Source of the DNA: Rutidosis leptorrhynchoides
Lineage: Eukaryota > Streptophyta > Magnoliopsida > Asterales > Asteraceae
Assembly (NCBI RefSeq): GCF_046630445.1
Contig: NC_092339.1
Coordinates: forward strand, 55,661,501-55,725,500
Reading direction: 5' to 3'
Length of the DNA stretch: 64,000 nucleotides
The notes under the pieces were generated by a model. It did no database searches. It had not been told where the DNA came from and saw nothing but the letters and a program-made list of their open reading frames with translations. Of this stretch, positions 10,009 through 20,526 are shown one piece after another. The first letter of the stretch is position 1; every line of letters begins with the position of its first letter. Made by a program: the position numbers and the translations under genes.

Positions 10009-11027
10009 CTTCGACTGCTCTTCATCTTCGACTGGGGTGTGGACCAATATTCACAAAAGCATCTCTTCTCTTCATGAAAACCACATCATCCCTGCTGATC
10101 GGCTTTCTTTGAACTTAGGTAATGGTCATCTTGCAAACTTCTGGCATGACCCTTGGCTTCAAAATTCTCATCTTGCTGAACGTTTCCCTCGCTTGTATGC
10201 AATCGCTTTGGATCACACAGCTACTGTTGCACAAAAATTTTTAAACGGTGCTTGGTGTTGGTCTTGGCGCAGGCCCATCAGGGGCGGTTCAGAAGAATGC
10301 CAACTGGTCGACCTGCTCAATGCCCTCGGGGATGTGTCTTTATCTGATTCAGGTGACAGTTGGAATTGGGTTAACTCTTCATCTAACTCTTACTCGGTTT
10401 CTCAGGCTCGTATCTTGATTGCTTCTTCAAATTATGTTCCATATTCGGTAGGCTCTCGTTGGTGCTCTAATATTCCGATTAAGGTCAATATTTTTATTTG
10501 GAGACTTAATCTTAACAGGTTGCCTACCTTATCCAACTTGGAATCCCGGAATATCTTAGTTGACAGAGATTGTTGTGCTCTTTGTGATGTTTCTGAAGAA
10601 GATCGGGATCACCTCTTCATTCGATGTGATACAAGCTATCAAATTTGGTGTAGAATTGGTGTTTGGCTAGGAATCTCTTTCCCTATATTGGATTCGGTTG
10701 AGGACCTTTGGAATTGGATCGACTCCTACCCCGCAAACGACACAAAAAAATTAATTCTCCAATCTATTGCTTCTTCGACTCTTTGGAACATTTGGCGGCT
10801 CAGGAACGGAATCATCTTCAAAGACCATAACACTAGGAAATCTTACGTTTTTGATTATATTGTTCTTTCGTCTTTTAATTGGATTTTTTCGAGATACCGC
10901 AAGTCCTCTCTTAATTGGACTTCGTGGTTACTCTCGCCTTTAAACTCTTTGTAATGTTTTTTCTAGCTTCTCGCTAGTGTTTCTTTATATATTGCCGTTC
11001 CAAAAAAAAAAAAAAAAAAAAAAAATA
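10009..11027 (+). mobile_element. 5'-truncated LINE (non-LTR retrotransposon)
   Basis: About 1.0 kb holding only the 3' end of a plant LINE: the C-terminal part of ORF2, a short 3' UTR ending TTGCCGTTCC, and a poly(A) tail (11002-11025). It is flanked by a perfect 13-bp TSD. The 5' junction carries a small filler in which CTTCGACTG occurs twice (10010-10018 and 10027-10035). Dead on arrival: it lacks endonuclease and the RT catalytic domain. Confidence 0.95.
10037..10954 (+). pseudogene. LINE ORF2 C-terminus with RT zinc-binding (zf-RVT) domain
   Basis: 305-residue open frame, uninterrupted to TAA. The N-terminal third has the plant LINE post-RT signature NLGNGHLANFWHDPWL. Residues about 145-215 hold the zf-RVT region, with FIWRLNLNRLPTLSNL followed by a CX2C...H...C cluster (CCALCDVSEEDRDHLFIRC). 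In full-length elements this domain follows the reverse transcriptase and is thought to bind nucleic acid. The ATG at 10037 is only the first Met in the truncated copy, not a natural start. The undamaged frame suggests a fairly recent insertion. Confidence 0.92.
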
Positions 11028-11040
11028 ATTTTGTCTTTAT

Positions 11041-11389
11041 AAATATGTAATGTTTATTGGATATTATGACCATTTATCTACTTATATCAGATCCTATTAA
11101 TGACCACCAGGACTTAACGTACCTAAACTGCAACAGCCGCGACGCGCCCGGACTAAACTAGTTATGACTATATGGCAAAGCTTATATTTAAAATTTTGTG
11201 TAATTCGGCAATATACTAATGAGAACCGGTCGGTTTATCTTTTACACAAGGTACCTTTGTGTTTTAAATTGCTCACAATGGACAATTGAGTCTCTTTCAT
11301 TCATTCACCCTTATTTGTTAAATATCGTAAATTGCATTTTTCACTCGAGGTCGCCCTATCTCACTTGATTAATGCATGTTATTGTAGAA
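11041..11389. other. Intergenic, no gene seen
   Basis: No coding signal. It includes a short GC-rich patch near 11135-11150 but no recognised element. Confidence 0.3.
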
Positions 11390-11475
11390 TTGTAGAATGT
11401 CTTGGTGGTTGAGTGAACTTTGAAGTTACGGGTGGTCACAAGTTCAATTCTTGATCAAGTCTTTATTTATTTATT
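11390..11475 (+). repeat. tRNA-like degenerate sequence (possible SINE remnant)
   Basis: TGGTGGTTGAGTGA (A-box-like) is followed about 30 bases later by AAGTTCAATTCTTGA (B-box-like). A T-rich tail (TTTATTTATTTATTTTG) comes after. Plausible pol III-type promoter relic; it does not fold into a full tRNA cloverleaf. Confidence 0.35.
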
Positions 11476-11529
11476 TTGTGTGATCTTCTTGTCATACATT
11501 CTGGGACATTTTTAATTTTTGAAACAAAA

Positions 11530-11605
11530 ATGACAAAAGAGGGATTTGAACCAGGTAAATCAATTGAAAAGGTCACACATAAACTACTAGACTATCAATG
11601 CTTTT
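11530..11605 (-). repeat. tRNA-like degenerate sequence, opposite orientation
   Basis: On the minus strand, GATAGTCTAGTAGTTTATG is followed by ACCTGGTTCAAATCCC, which fits the B-box consensus well. It faces the previous tRNA-like piece across about 55 bases. SINE head or tRNA relic; low certainty. Confidence 0.35.
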
Positions 11606-11689
11606 GAATACTAAATGGAAGTTCAATTATATAATACATGAATCATTTTTGTAACAAAAGTGAAATAATAAGACTTAAATAGTAAATGT

Positions 11690-11883
11690 CACAAGTGCAT
11701 TTTTTCGCAACCACAATTTAAGAGTCCTATGATAATTAGGACCTTAAATACCCAAGTGTCTTATTGTTATGACCTTATATCTTGTTGTTCACTCATTATG
11801 AGACATCAACAAGATAATGTCCCGATAAGTCCATTTTTATGCAACCACAGTCTAAGGATCCTATGATAATTAGGACCTTAAAT
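11690..11883. repeat. ~133-bp tandem repeat, left part
   Basis: Units contain GCAACCACAATTTAAG, GTCCTATGATAATTAGGACC and an inverted repeat formed by TTGTTG and CAACAAGATAATG. One complete unit and most of a second are present here. The second is interrupted by the nested retroelement stack and resumes at 35825. Unassigned satellite-like or subterminal-repeat-like sequence. Confidence 0.8.
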
Positions 11884-13302
11884 TGTAGTGACCCGGAAAA
11901 TTTCGACTAATTTTAAACCAAATCTCGATACGATTTAATATTTCACGATAAACAAAGTCTGTAAGGTTGAGTCTCAAAAATTTTGAACTGTATTCATATA
12001 TTCATTTGACCTTCGACTGCTCTCGACGATTCACGAACAATTAATTGTAAATAGATATGTGTATATGTATATATAAATAATAATTCGAAATAATTTGAAG
12101 TATTATATGTTGTTGTTATTAAAAAAATTAATAAGATAAAAATAGGATATTTTAATAATTATTATTTGAAATATATTTATATATATAAATAAAGTATATT
12201 AAAAATAAATATTAAATGATTGTAATACTCGTTAGACGTTTCGATTATTAATTAGACAAGTTTAATTCGAACTTATATGATTTTAAAATAAATGATGATC
12301 CGAAAATGAGTTCTATAAATTTTAGGCTTACTAAAAATGTATTTAGGATCTAGTTATTAAATTTTAGAACTTTTTATATTTTACCCAGAATTGAGAGGGA
12401 CAGTTGATGTAATTTTTATTTAATAAGTTAATGATCGAATTTTATACCATAATGACAAAAATAAATAAATATAGTTAATTTAAAAATATGAGATTTTTCT
12501 GAACACTTTTATCCGCCACTAATTAAATACGAAATCCAATCCGTGAAAGGAATAGTAGACGACGGCTAAGAATTCACACGTTTATAATTTAAATTATATT
12601 ATAATTATTATTATATTATTATTATTATTCGAATCTATCGTTTGCAAGATATTTAAATTTCTATTTTTGTTTGCATACAACCTATCTATTCTATCTCTTC
12701 TAACTAATCTATATTCGTACAGACTCACACAAACACATCCCTCACACTCTCACACTTTCTGTAAAGTATCATATTGATACTGTGAAATATTATCATTCTT
12801 TAAACTCACTTATTTGTGATCAAACCCAACTAACCAACCAAACACATAAACACACACTCGTGTTCTTTATATTCAAGTTATCTTGTCTATCAACCCTTCA
12901 AATCTTCTTTCTATCTTTCGGTTTCTGTGAACTAACTCGACACTTGAAAACAACCTGCAATCTCACCAATTTATGTTTTCTATTCTTTGGTTCGTTTATG
13001 ACCATGAAAACCATAACCCTTTTATTTAATCCAGTTCGCCACCTTTCATCACCACCCTCGTTACCATCTCCTTTCTTCTTCTTCTCCATCACCATTCACT
13101 AACCACTTTTTATGATCAAAATCAACCACCACCAAATAACTATCATCTTTAACCTTAAACCCACCATTTATTCTTTCTTTCTTGTTCTATGAACCAACCC
13201 GAACACCACCTTCAACCACCAAACCCATCGTTATTCTACTACCATGTATCTGTTTCTATTGTCGACAAAACCCCACGAACCACCATTTATTTACAGCTGA
13301 GC
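11884..13302 (+). mobile_element. Solo LTR C, left part
   Basis: Starts TGTAGTGACCC directly after TAAAT (11879-11883). It carries the family features seen in LTRs D and E: GATTCACGAACAATTAATTG, an AT-rich block, then CCA/ACC-rich sequence. Element B inserted at 13303, and C continues at 34718. Together the two parts give about 2.5 kb with no internal region between LTRs, so it is a solo LTR left by LTR-LTR recombination. Small open frames here (12782-13102, 13189-13452) show no domain. Confidence 0.8.
13298..13302. repeat. Target-site duplication TGAGC (element B), left copy
   Basis: TGAGC precedes the left LTR of element B and is repeated at 34713-34717 after its right LTR. Confidence 0.93.
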
Positions 13303-14093
13303 TGTAACAACCTAACCCAATATACAATCGATCACGCGGAAATATTAAATAAATTTTTTTTTTCTTTGAGCAGCCATTTGCGCGGCGCGCCATCCCCTTG
13401 CACGGCGCGCAAAAGGGGCCTGGCAGCCCGCTGTCCAAAAATCTCATTTTAGCGAAAAAGATTGCCCACTTCCCGACGTATTTAGACAAAACGCTTTTCA
13501 CAACATATTCATATATGAAAAACTAACACGTTCCATTCATAAATAAGTTTTACGAACCCGGGCCTACATATGCCCAATTTACGAGTTTCGTACAATTTAT
13601 AAGTTTCGACCACAAAAATTTTAATTGCCAAACGTCACTAGAGCATGGTGTTTGGGGTTAAACTACCCAAATCTTGGTCGAACTTCCAAAAAGCTAAAAC
13701 CCCCGAGAGCCTCTAATCCAAGCTAATACCTTTGCCCTTATCCAAGCCGGATCCTAAAAAGGTAAACGACGAGAGGGTAAGCTGACGCTTAGTGAATGCA
13801 ATAATTATACACATACATATATAACCTACTTACTTGCAATCACATACACAATTACCTCATACACGCTAGCAATTTAAATGACATACCAACGCAAGATATA
13901 ACGCTAAATCTCCACGACCAGAAGCTAGCACAAACAATAGCATATATAACTTGAATAATATAAAATGCCACGCTACAAACACATAACCATGGTTAACCAA
14001 TAGTACAAGGGAATGGTACTTCGTATTTCCCATCGGTGTTCCCAACAACTGTTAGTGTACAACGAAGTATAACACTAACCCCGGAGTGGTATC
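13303..14093 (-). repeat. Element B 3' LTR, distal part
   Basis: Begins TGTAACAACCTAACCC and matches 32708-33498 nearly base for base. It contains the GC-rich motif pair at 13378-13412. Interrupted after GTATC by element A. The minus-strand frame at 13866-14048 and its counterpart at 33273-33455 are LTR sequence, not a gene. Confidence 0.92.
14089..14093. repeat. Target-site duplication GTATC (element A), left copy
   Basis: GTATC here and at 27200-27204. The uninterrupted target, GAGTGGTATCGAACACG, survives at 33490-33506 in the other LTR of element B, which proves the insertion point. Confidence 0.97.
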
Positions 14094-17000
14094 TGAAATG
14101 TCCCGTTCTTATTGATTAAAAACGTTCCATATTAATTGATTTCGTTGCGAGGTTTTGACCTCTATATGAGACGTTTTTCAAAGACTGCATTCATTTTAAA
14201 ACAAACCATAACCTTTATTTCATCAATAAAGGTTTAAAAAGCTTTACGTAGATTATCAAATAATGATAATCTAAAATATCCTGTTTACACACGACCATTA
14301 CATAATGGTTTACAATACAAATATGTTACAACAAAATAAGTTTCTTGAATGCAGTTTTTACACAATATCATACAAGCATGGACTCCAAATCTCTTCCTTA
14401 TTTAAGTATGCGACAGCGGAAGCTCTTAATAATCACCTGAGAATAAACATGCTTAAAACGTCAACAAAAATGTTGGTGAGTTATAGGTTTAACCTATATA
14501 TATCAAATCATAATAATAGACCACAAGATTTCATATTTCAATACACATCCCATACATAGAGATAAAAATCATTCATATGGTGAACACCTGGTAACCGACA
14601 TTAACAAGATGCATATATAAGAATATCCCCATCATTCCGGGACACCCTTCGGATATGATATAAATTTCGAAGTACTAAAGCATCCGGTACTTTGGATGGG
14701 GCTTGTTGGGCCCGATAGATCTATCTTTTAGGATTCGCGTCAATTAGGGTGTCTGTTCCCTAATTCTTAGATTACCAGACTTAATAAAAAGGGGCATATT
14801 CGATTTCGATAATTCAACCATAGAATGTAGTTTCACGTACTTGTGTCTATTTTGTAAATCATTTATAAAACCTGCATGTATTCTCATCCCAAAAATATTA
14901 GATTTTAAAAGTGGGACTATAACTCACTTTCACAGATTTTTACTTCGTCGGGAAGTAAGACTTGGCCACTGGTTGATTCACGAACCTATAACAATATATA
15001 CATATATATCAAAGTATGTTCAAAATATATTTACAACACTTTTAATATATTTTGATGTTTTAAGTTTATTAAGTCAGCTGTCCTCGTTAGTAACCTACAA
15101 CTAGTTGTCCACAATTAGATGTACAGAAATAAATCGATAAATATTATCTTGAATCAATCCACGACCCAGTGTATACGTATCTCAGTATTGATCACAACTC
15201 AAACTATATATATTTTGGAATCAACCTCAACCCTGTATAGCTAACTCCAACATTCACATATAGAGTGTCTATGGTTGTTCCGAAATATATATAGATGTGT
15301 CGACATGATAGGTCGAAACATTGTATACGTGTCTATGGTATCTCAAGATTACATAATATACAATACAAGTTGATTAAGTTATGGTTGGAATAGATTTGTT
15401 ACCAATTTTCACGTAGCTAAAATGAGAAAAATTATCCAATCTTGTTTTACCCATAACTTCTTTATTTTAAATCCGTTTTGAGTGAATCAAATTGCTATGG
15501 TTTCATATTGAACTCTATTTTATGAATGTAAACAGAAAAAGTATAGGTTTATAGTCGGAAAAATAAGTTACAAGTCGTTTTTATAAAGGTAGTCATTTCA
15601 GTCGAAAGAACGACGTCTAGATGACCATTTTAGAAAACATACTTCCACTTTGAGTTTAACCATAATTTTTGAATATAGTTTCATGTTCATAATAAAAATC
15701 ATTTTCTTAGAATAACAAATTTTAAATCAAAGTTTATCATAGTTTTTAATTAACTAACCCAAAACAGCCCGCGGTGTTACTACGACGGCGTAAATCAAGT
15801 TTTACGGTGTTTTTTGTGTTTCCAGGTTTTAAATTATTAAGTTAGCATATCATATAGATATAGAACATGTTTTTAGTTGATTTTAAAAGTCAAGTTAGAA
15901 GGATTAACTTTTGTTTGCGAACAAGTTTAGAATTAACTAAACTATGTTCTAGTGATTACAAGTTTAAACCTTCGAATAAGATAGCTTTATATGTATGAAT
16001 CGAATGATGTTATGAACATCATTACTACCTTAAGTTCCTTGGATAAACCTACTGGAAAAGAGAAAAATGGATCTAGCTTCAACAGATCCTTGGATGGCTC
16101 GAAGTTCTTGAAGCAGAATCATGACACGAAAACAAGTTCAAGTAAGATCATCACTTGAAATAAGATTGTTATAGTTATAGAAATTGAACCAAAGTTTGAA
16201 TATGATTATTACCTTGTATTAGAATGATAATCTACTGTAAGAAAAAAAGATTTCTTGAGGTTGGATGATCACCTTACAAGATTGGAAGTGAGCTAGCAAA
16301 CTTGAAAGTATTCTTGATTTTATGTAACTAGAACTTGTAGAATTTATGAAGAACACTTAGAACTTGAAGATAGAACTTGAGAGAGATCAATTAGATGAAG
16401 AAAATTGAAGAATGAAAGTGTTTGTAGGTGTTTTTGGTCGTTGGTGTATGGATTAGATATAAAGGATATGTAATTTTGTTTTCATGTAAATAAGTCATGA
16501 ATGATTACTCATATTTTTGTAATCTTATGAGATATTTCATGCTAGTTGCCAAATGATGGTTCCCACATGTGTTAGGTGACTCACATGGGCTGCTAAGATC
16601 TGATCATTGGAGTGTATATACCAATAGTACATACATCTAAAAGCTGTGTATTGTACGAGTACGAATACGGGTGCATACGAGTAAAATTGTTGATGAAACT
16701 GAACGAAGATGTAATTGTAAGCATTTTTGTTAAGTAGAAGTATTTTGATAAGTGTATTGAAGTCTTTCAAAAGTGTATGAATACATATTAAAACACTACA
16801 TGTATATACATTTTAACTGAGTCGTTAAGTCAACGTTAGTTGTTACATGTAAATGTTGTTTTGAAACCTTTAGGTTAACGATCTTGTTGAATGTTGTTAA
16901 CCCATTGTTTATTATAACAAATGAGATGTTAAATTATTATATTATCATGATATTATGATATATAATATATCTTAGTATGATGTATATACAGTTAAATGTC

Positions 17001-17344
17001 GTTACAACGATAATCGTTACATATATGTCTCGTTTCGAAATCATTAAGTTAGTAGTCTTATTTTTACATATGTAGTTCATTGTTAATATACTTAATGATA
17101 TATTTACTTATCATAGTATCATGTTAACTATATATATATCCATATATATGTCATCATATAGTTTGTACAAGTTTTAACGTTCGTGAATCACCGGTCAACT
17201 TGGGTGGTCAATTGTCTATATGAAACCTATTTCAATTAATCAAGTCTTAACAAGTTTGATTGCTTAAGATGTTGGAAACATTTAATCATGTAAATATCAA
17301 TCTCAATTAATATATATAAACATGGAAAAGTTCGGGTCACTACA
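14094..17344 (-). repeat. Element A 3' LTR
   Basis: 3251 bp, starting TGAAATGTCCCG and ending GGGTCACTACA on the plus strand, so TG...CA in either reading. Matches 23949-27199. It contains the shared LTR blocks found in C, D and E in the other orientation: the AATTAGGG/GACGCGAATCC block at 14690-14770, the ACCAGGTGTTCAC block near 14580-14600, and the CTCAGGT block at 14435-14455. Open frames inside it (14305-14559, 14841-15104, 16537-16770) recur in the other LTR and show no domain. Confidence 0.96.
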
Positions 17345-17359
17345 GTACCTACCCGTTAA
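17345..17359 (-). other. Element A 3' polypurine tract
   Basis: On the minus strand TTAACGGGTAGGTAC directly precedes the LTR start TGTAGTGACCC. The same 15 bases recur at 22099-22113, between the F-box ORF and gag. Confidence 0.8.
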
Positions 17360-17379
17360 ATAAATTTCGTCCCGAAATT

Positions 17380-17817
17380 TTAAGCTGTTAAAGGTGTTGA
17401 CGAATCTTCTGGAAATAGATGCGGGTATTTCTTCTTCATCTGATCTTCACGCTCCCAGGTGAACTCGGGTCCTCTACGAGCATTCCATCGAACCTTAACA
17501 ATTGGTATCTTGTTTTGCTTAAGTCTTTTAACCTCACGATCCATTATTTCGACGGGTTCTTCGATGAATTGAAGTTTTTCGTTGATTTGGATTTCATCTA
17601 ACAGAATAGTGAGATCTTCTTTAGCAAAACATTTCTTCAAATTCGAGACGTGGAAAGTGTTATGTACAGCCGCGAGTTGTTGAGGTAACTCAAGTCGGTA
17701 AGCTACTGGTCCGACACGATCAATAATCTTGAATGGTCCAATATACCTTGGATTTAATTTCCCTCGTTTACCAAATCGAACAACGCCTTTCCAAGGTGCA
17801 ACTTTAAGCATGACCAT
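17380..17817 (-). pseudogene. pol: Element A pol C-terminus: integrase tail and chromo-like domain
   Basis: 145 residues in the same frame as the upstream pol, cut off by TGA at 17845-17847. It starts at [11 protein letters not shown], the usual beginning of the gypsy integrase C-terminal module. It continues through [21 protein letters not shown] and [12 protein letters not shown], and ends in [20 protein letters not shown] plus YPHLF, the form of chromodomain seen in Tekay-type chromoviruses. Such domains are thought to direct integration to particular chromatin. Confidence 0.85.
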
Positions 17818-17844
17818 CTCTCCAATTTCAAATTCTATATCTTT

Positions 17845-20490
17845 TCATTTAATGTCAGCGTAGCTCTTTTGTCGACTTTGGGCGGTTTTCAACCGTTGTT
17901 GAATTTGGATGATCTTCTCGGTAGTTTCTTGTATAATCTCCGGACCCGTAATCTGTCTATCCCCCACTTCACTCCAACAAATCGAAGACCTGCACTTTCT
18001 ACCATAAAGTGCTTCAAACGGCGCCATCTCAATGCTTGAATGGTAGCTGTTGTTGTAGGAAAATTCTGCTAACGGTAGATGTCGATCCCAACTGTTTCCG
18101 AAATCAATAACACATGCTCGTAGCATGTCTTCAAGCGTTTGTATCGTCCTTTTGCTCTGCCCATCAGTTTGTGGATGATAGGCAGTACTCATGTCTAGAC
18201 GAGTTCCTAATGCTTGCTGTAATGTCTGCCAGAATCTTGAAATAAATCTGCCATCCCTATCAGAGATAATAGAGATTGGTATTCTATGTCTGGAGACGAC
18301 TTCCTTCAAATACAGTCGTGCTAACTTCTCCATCTTGTCATCTTCTCTTATTGGTAGGAAGTGTGCTGATTTGGTGAGACGATCAACTATTACCCAAATA
18401 GTATCAAAACCACTTGCAGTCCTTGGCAATTTAGTGATGAAATCCATGGTAATGTTTTCCCATTTCCATTCCGGGATTTCGGGTTGTTGAAGTAGACCTG
18501 ATGGTTTCTGATGCTCAGCTTTGACCTTAGAACACGTCAAACATTCTCCTACGTATTTAGCAACATCGGCTTTCATACCCGGCCACCAAAAATGTTTCTT
18601 GAGATCCTTGTACATCTTCCCCGTTCCAGGATGTATTGAGTATCTGGTTTTATGAGCTTCTCTAAGTACCATTTCTCTCATATCTCCAAATTTTGGTACC
18701 CAAATCCTTTCAGCCCTATACCGGGTTCCGTCTTCCCGAATATTAAGATGCTTCTCCGATCCTTTGGGTATTTCATCCTTTAAATTTCCCTCTTTTAAAA
18801 CTCCTTGTTGCGCCTCCTTTATTTGAGTAGTAAGGTTATTATGAATCATTATATTCATAGATTTTACTCGAATGGGTTCTCTGTCCTTCCTGCTCAAGGC
18901 ATCGGCTACCACATTTGCCTTCCCCGGGTGGTAACGAATCTCAAAGTCGTAATCATTCAACAATTCAATCCACCTACGTTGCCTCATATTCAGTTGTTTC
19001 TGATTAAATATGTGTTGAAGACTTTTGTGGTCAGTATATATAATACTTTTGACCCCATATAAGTAGTGCCTCCAAGTCTTTAATGCAAAAACAACCGCGC
19101 CTAATTCTAAATCATGCGTCGTATAATTTTGTTCGTGAATCTTCAATTGTCTAGACGCATAAGCAATCACCTTCGTTCGTTGCATTAATACATAACCGAG
19201 ACCTTGCTTTGATGCGTCACAATAAATCACAAAATCATCATTCCCTTCAGGCAATGACAATATAGGTGCCGTAGTTAGCTTTTTCTTCAATAACTGAAAC
19301 GCTTTCTCTTGTTCATCATTCCATTCAAATTTCTTCCCTTTATGCGTTAATGCAGTCAAGGGTTTTGCTATTCTGGAAAAGTCTTGGATGAACCTTCTGT
19401 AGTAACCAGCTAGTCCTAAAAACTGGCGTATGTGTTTCGGAGTTTTCGGGGTTTCCCACTTTTCAACAGTTTCTATCTTTGCCGGATCCACCTTAATACC
19501 TTCTTTGTTCACTATGTGACCGAGGAATTGAACTTCTTCCAACCAAAATGCACACTTTGAAAACTTAGCGTACAATTCTTCCTTCCTCAATACTTCTAAC
19601 ACCTTTCTCAAATGTTCACCGTGTTCTTGGTCATTCTTTGAGTAAATAAGTATGTCATCAATGAAAACAATGACAAACTTGTCAAGGTATGGTCCACACA
19701 CTCGGTTCATAAGGTCCATGAACACAGCTGGTGCATTAGTTAAACCAAACGGCATGACCATAAACTCGTAATGACCGTAACATGTTCTGAAAGCAGTCTT
19801 TGGAATATCATCTTCTTTCACCCGCATTTGATGATACCCGGAACGTAAGTCAATCTTTGAATAAACAGACGAGCTTTGTAGTTGATCAAATAAGTCGTCG
19901 ATTCTCGGTAGTGGGTAGCGGTTCTTGATGGTAAGTTTGTTTAACTCTCGGTAGTCGATACACAACCTGAATGTACCATCTTTCTTCTTGACAAACAAAA
20001 CAGGAGCTCCCCACGGTGATGTGCTTGGTCGAATGAAACCACGCTCTAAAAGTTCTTGTAATTGGCTTTGCAGTTCTTTCATCTCGCTGGGTGCGAGTCT
20101 GTAAGGAGCACGAGCTATTGGTGCAGCTCCTGGTACAAGATCTATTTGAAATTCAACGGATCGATGTGGGGGTAATCCCGGTAATTCTTTCGGAAATACA
20201 TCGGGAAATTCTTTTGCAATGGGAACATCATTGATGCTCTTTTCTTCAGTTTGTACTTTCTTGAGGTGTGCTAGAACAGCATAGCAACCTTTTCTTATTA
20301 GTTTTTGTGCCTTCAAATTACTAATAAGATGTAGCTTCATGTTGCCTTTTTCTCCGTACACCATTAAGGGTTCTCCTTCTTCTCGTACAATGCGAATTGC
20401 ATTTTTATAACATACGATCTCTGCTTTCACCTTCTTCAGCCAGTCCATGCCAACTATTACATCAAAACTCCCTAAATCTACTGGTATCAA
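17845..20490 (-). pseudogene. pol: Element A pol: reverse transcriptase, RNase H, integrase
   Basis: 881 residues. RT has motif [11 protein letters not shown] intact and FIDD at about residues 276-279. RNase H follows with [16 protein letters not shown] and TDHKSL. The integrase HHCC region contains [11 protein letters not shown] and CLTCSKVKA. The first catalytic Asp is in ITMDFI, the second is D744 (ISDRDGRF). The third position, residue 780 and 36 residues on, is Lys (codon 18151-18153) where the family has Glu, so integration activity is expected to be lost. The frame continues upstream into gag-protease; a TGA at 20527-20529 separates them. There is no natural start at 20490. Confidence 0.92.
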
Positions 20491-20526
20491 ATCAATCTTA
20501 AATATTTCGCTACCCAGTTTAATTTC

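Noticed and set aside
12782-13102. 106-residue plus-strand frame in LTR C
   Set aside because: Low-complexity CTT/CCA-rich leader sequence within an LTR; no domain.
16537-16770. 77-residue frame repeated at 26392-26625
   Set aside because: Duplicated only because it lies in both LTRs of element A. No domain, and the two copies differ freely, so there is no sign of a gene. The same holds for 14305-14559/24160-24414 and 14841-15104/24696-24959.
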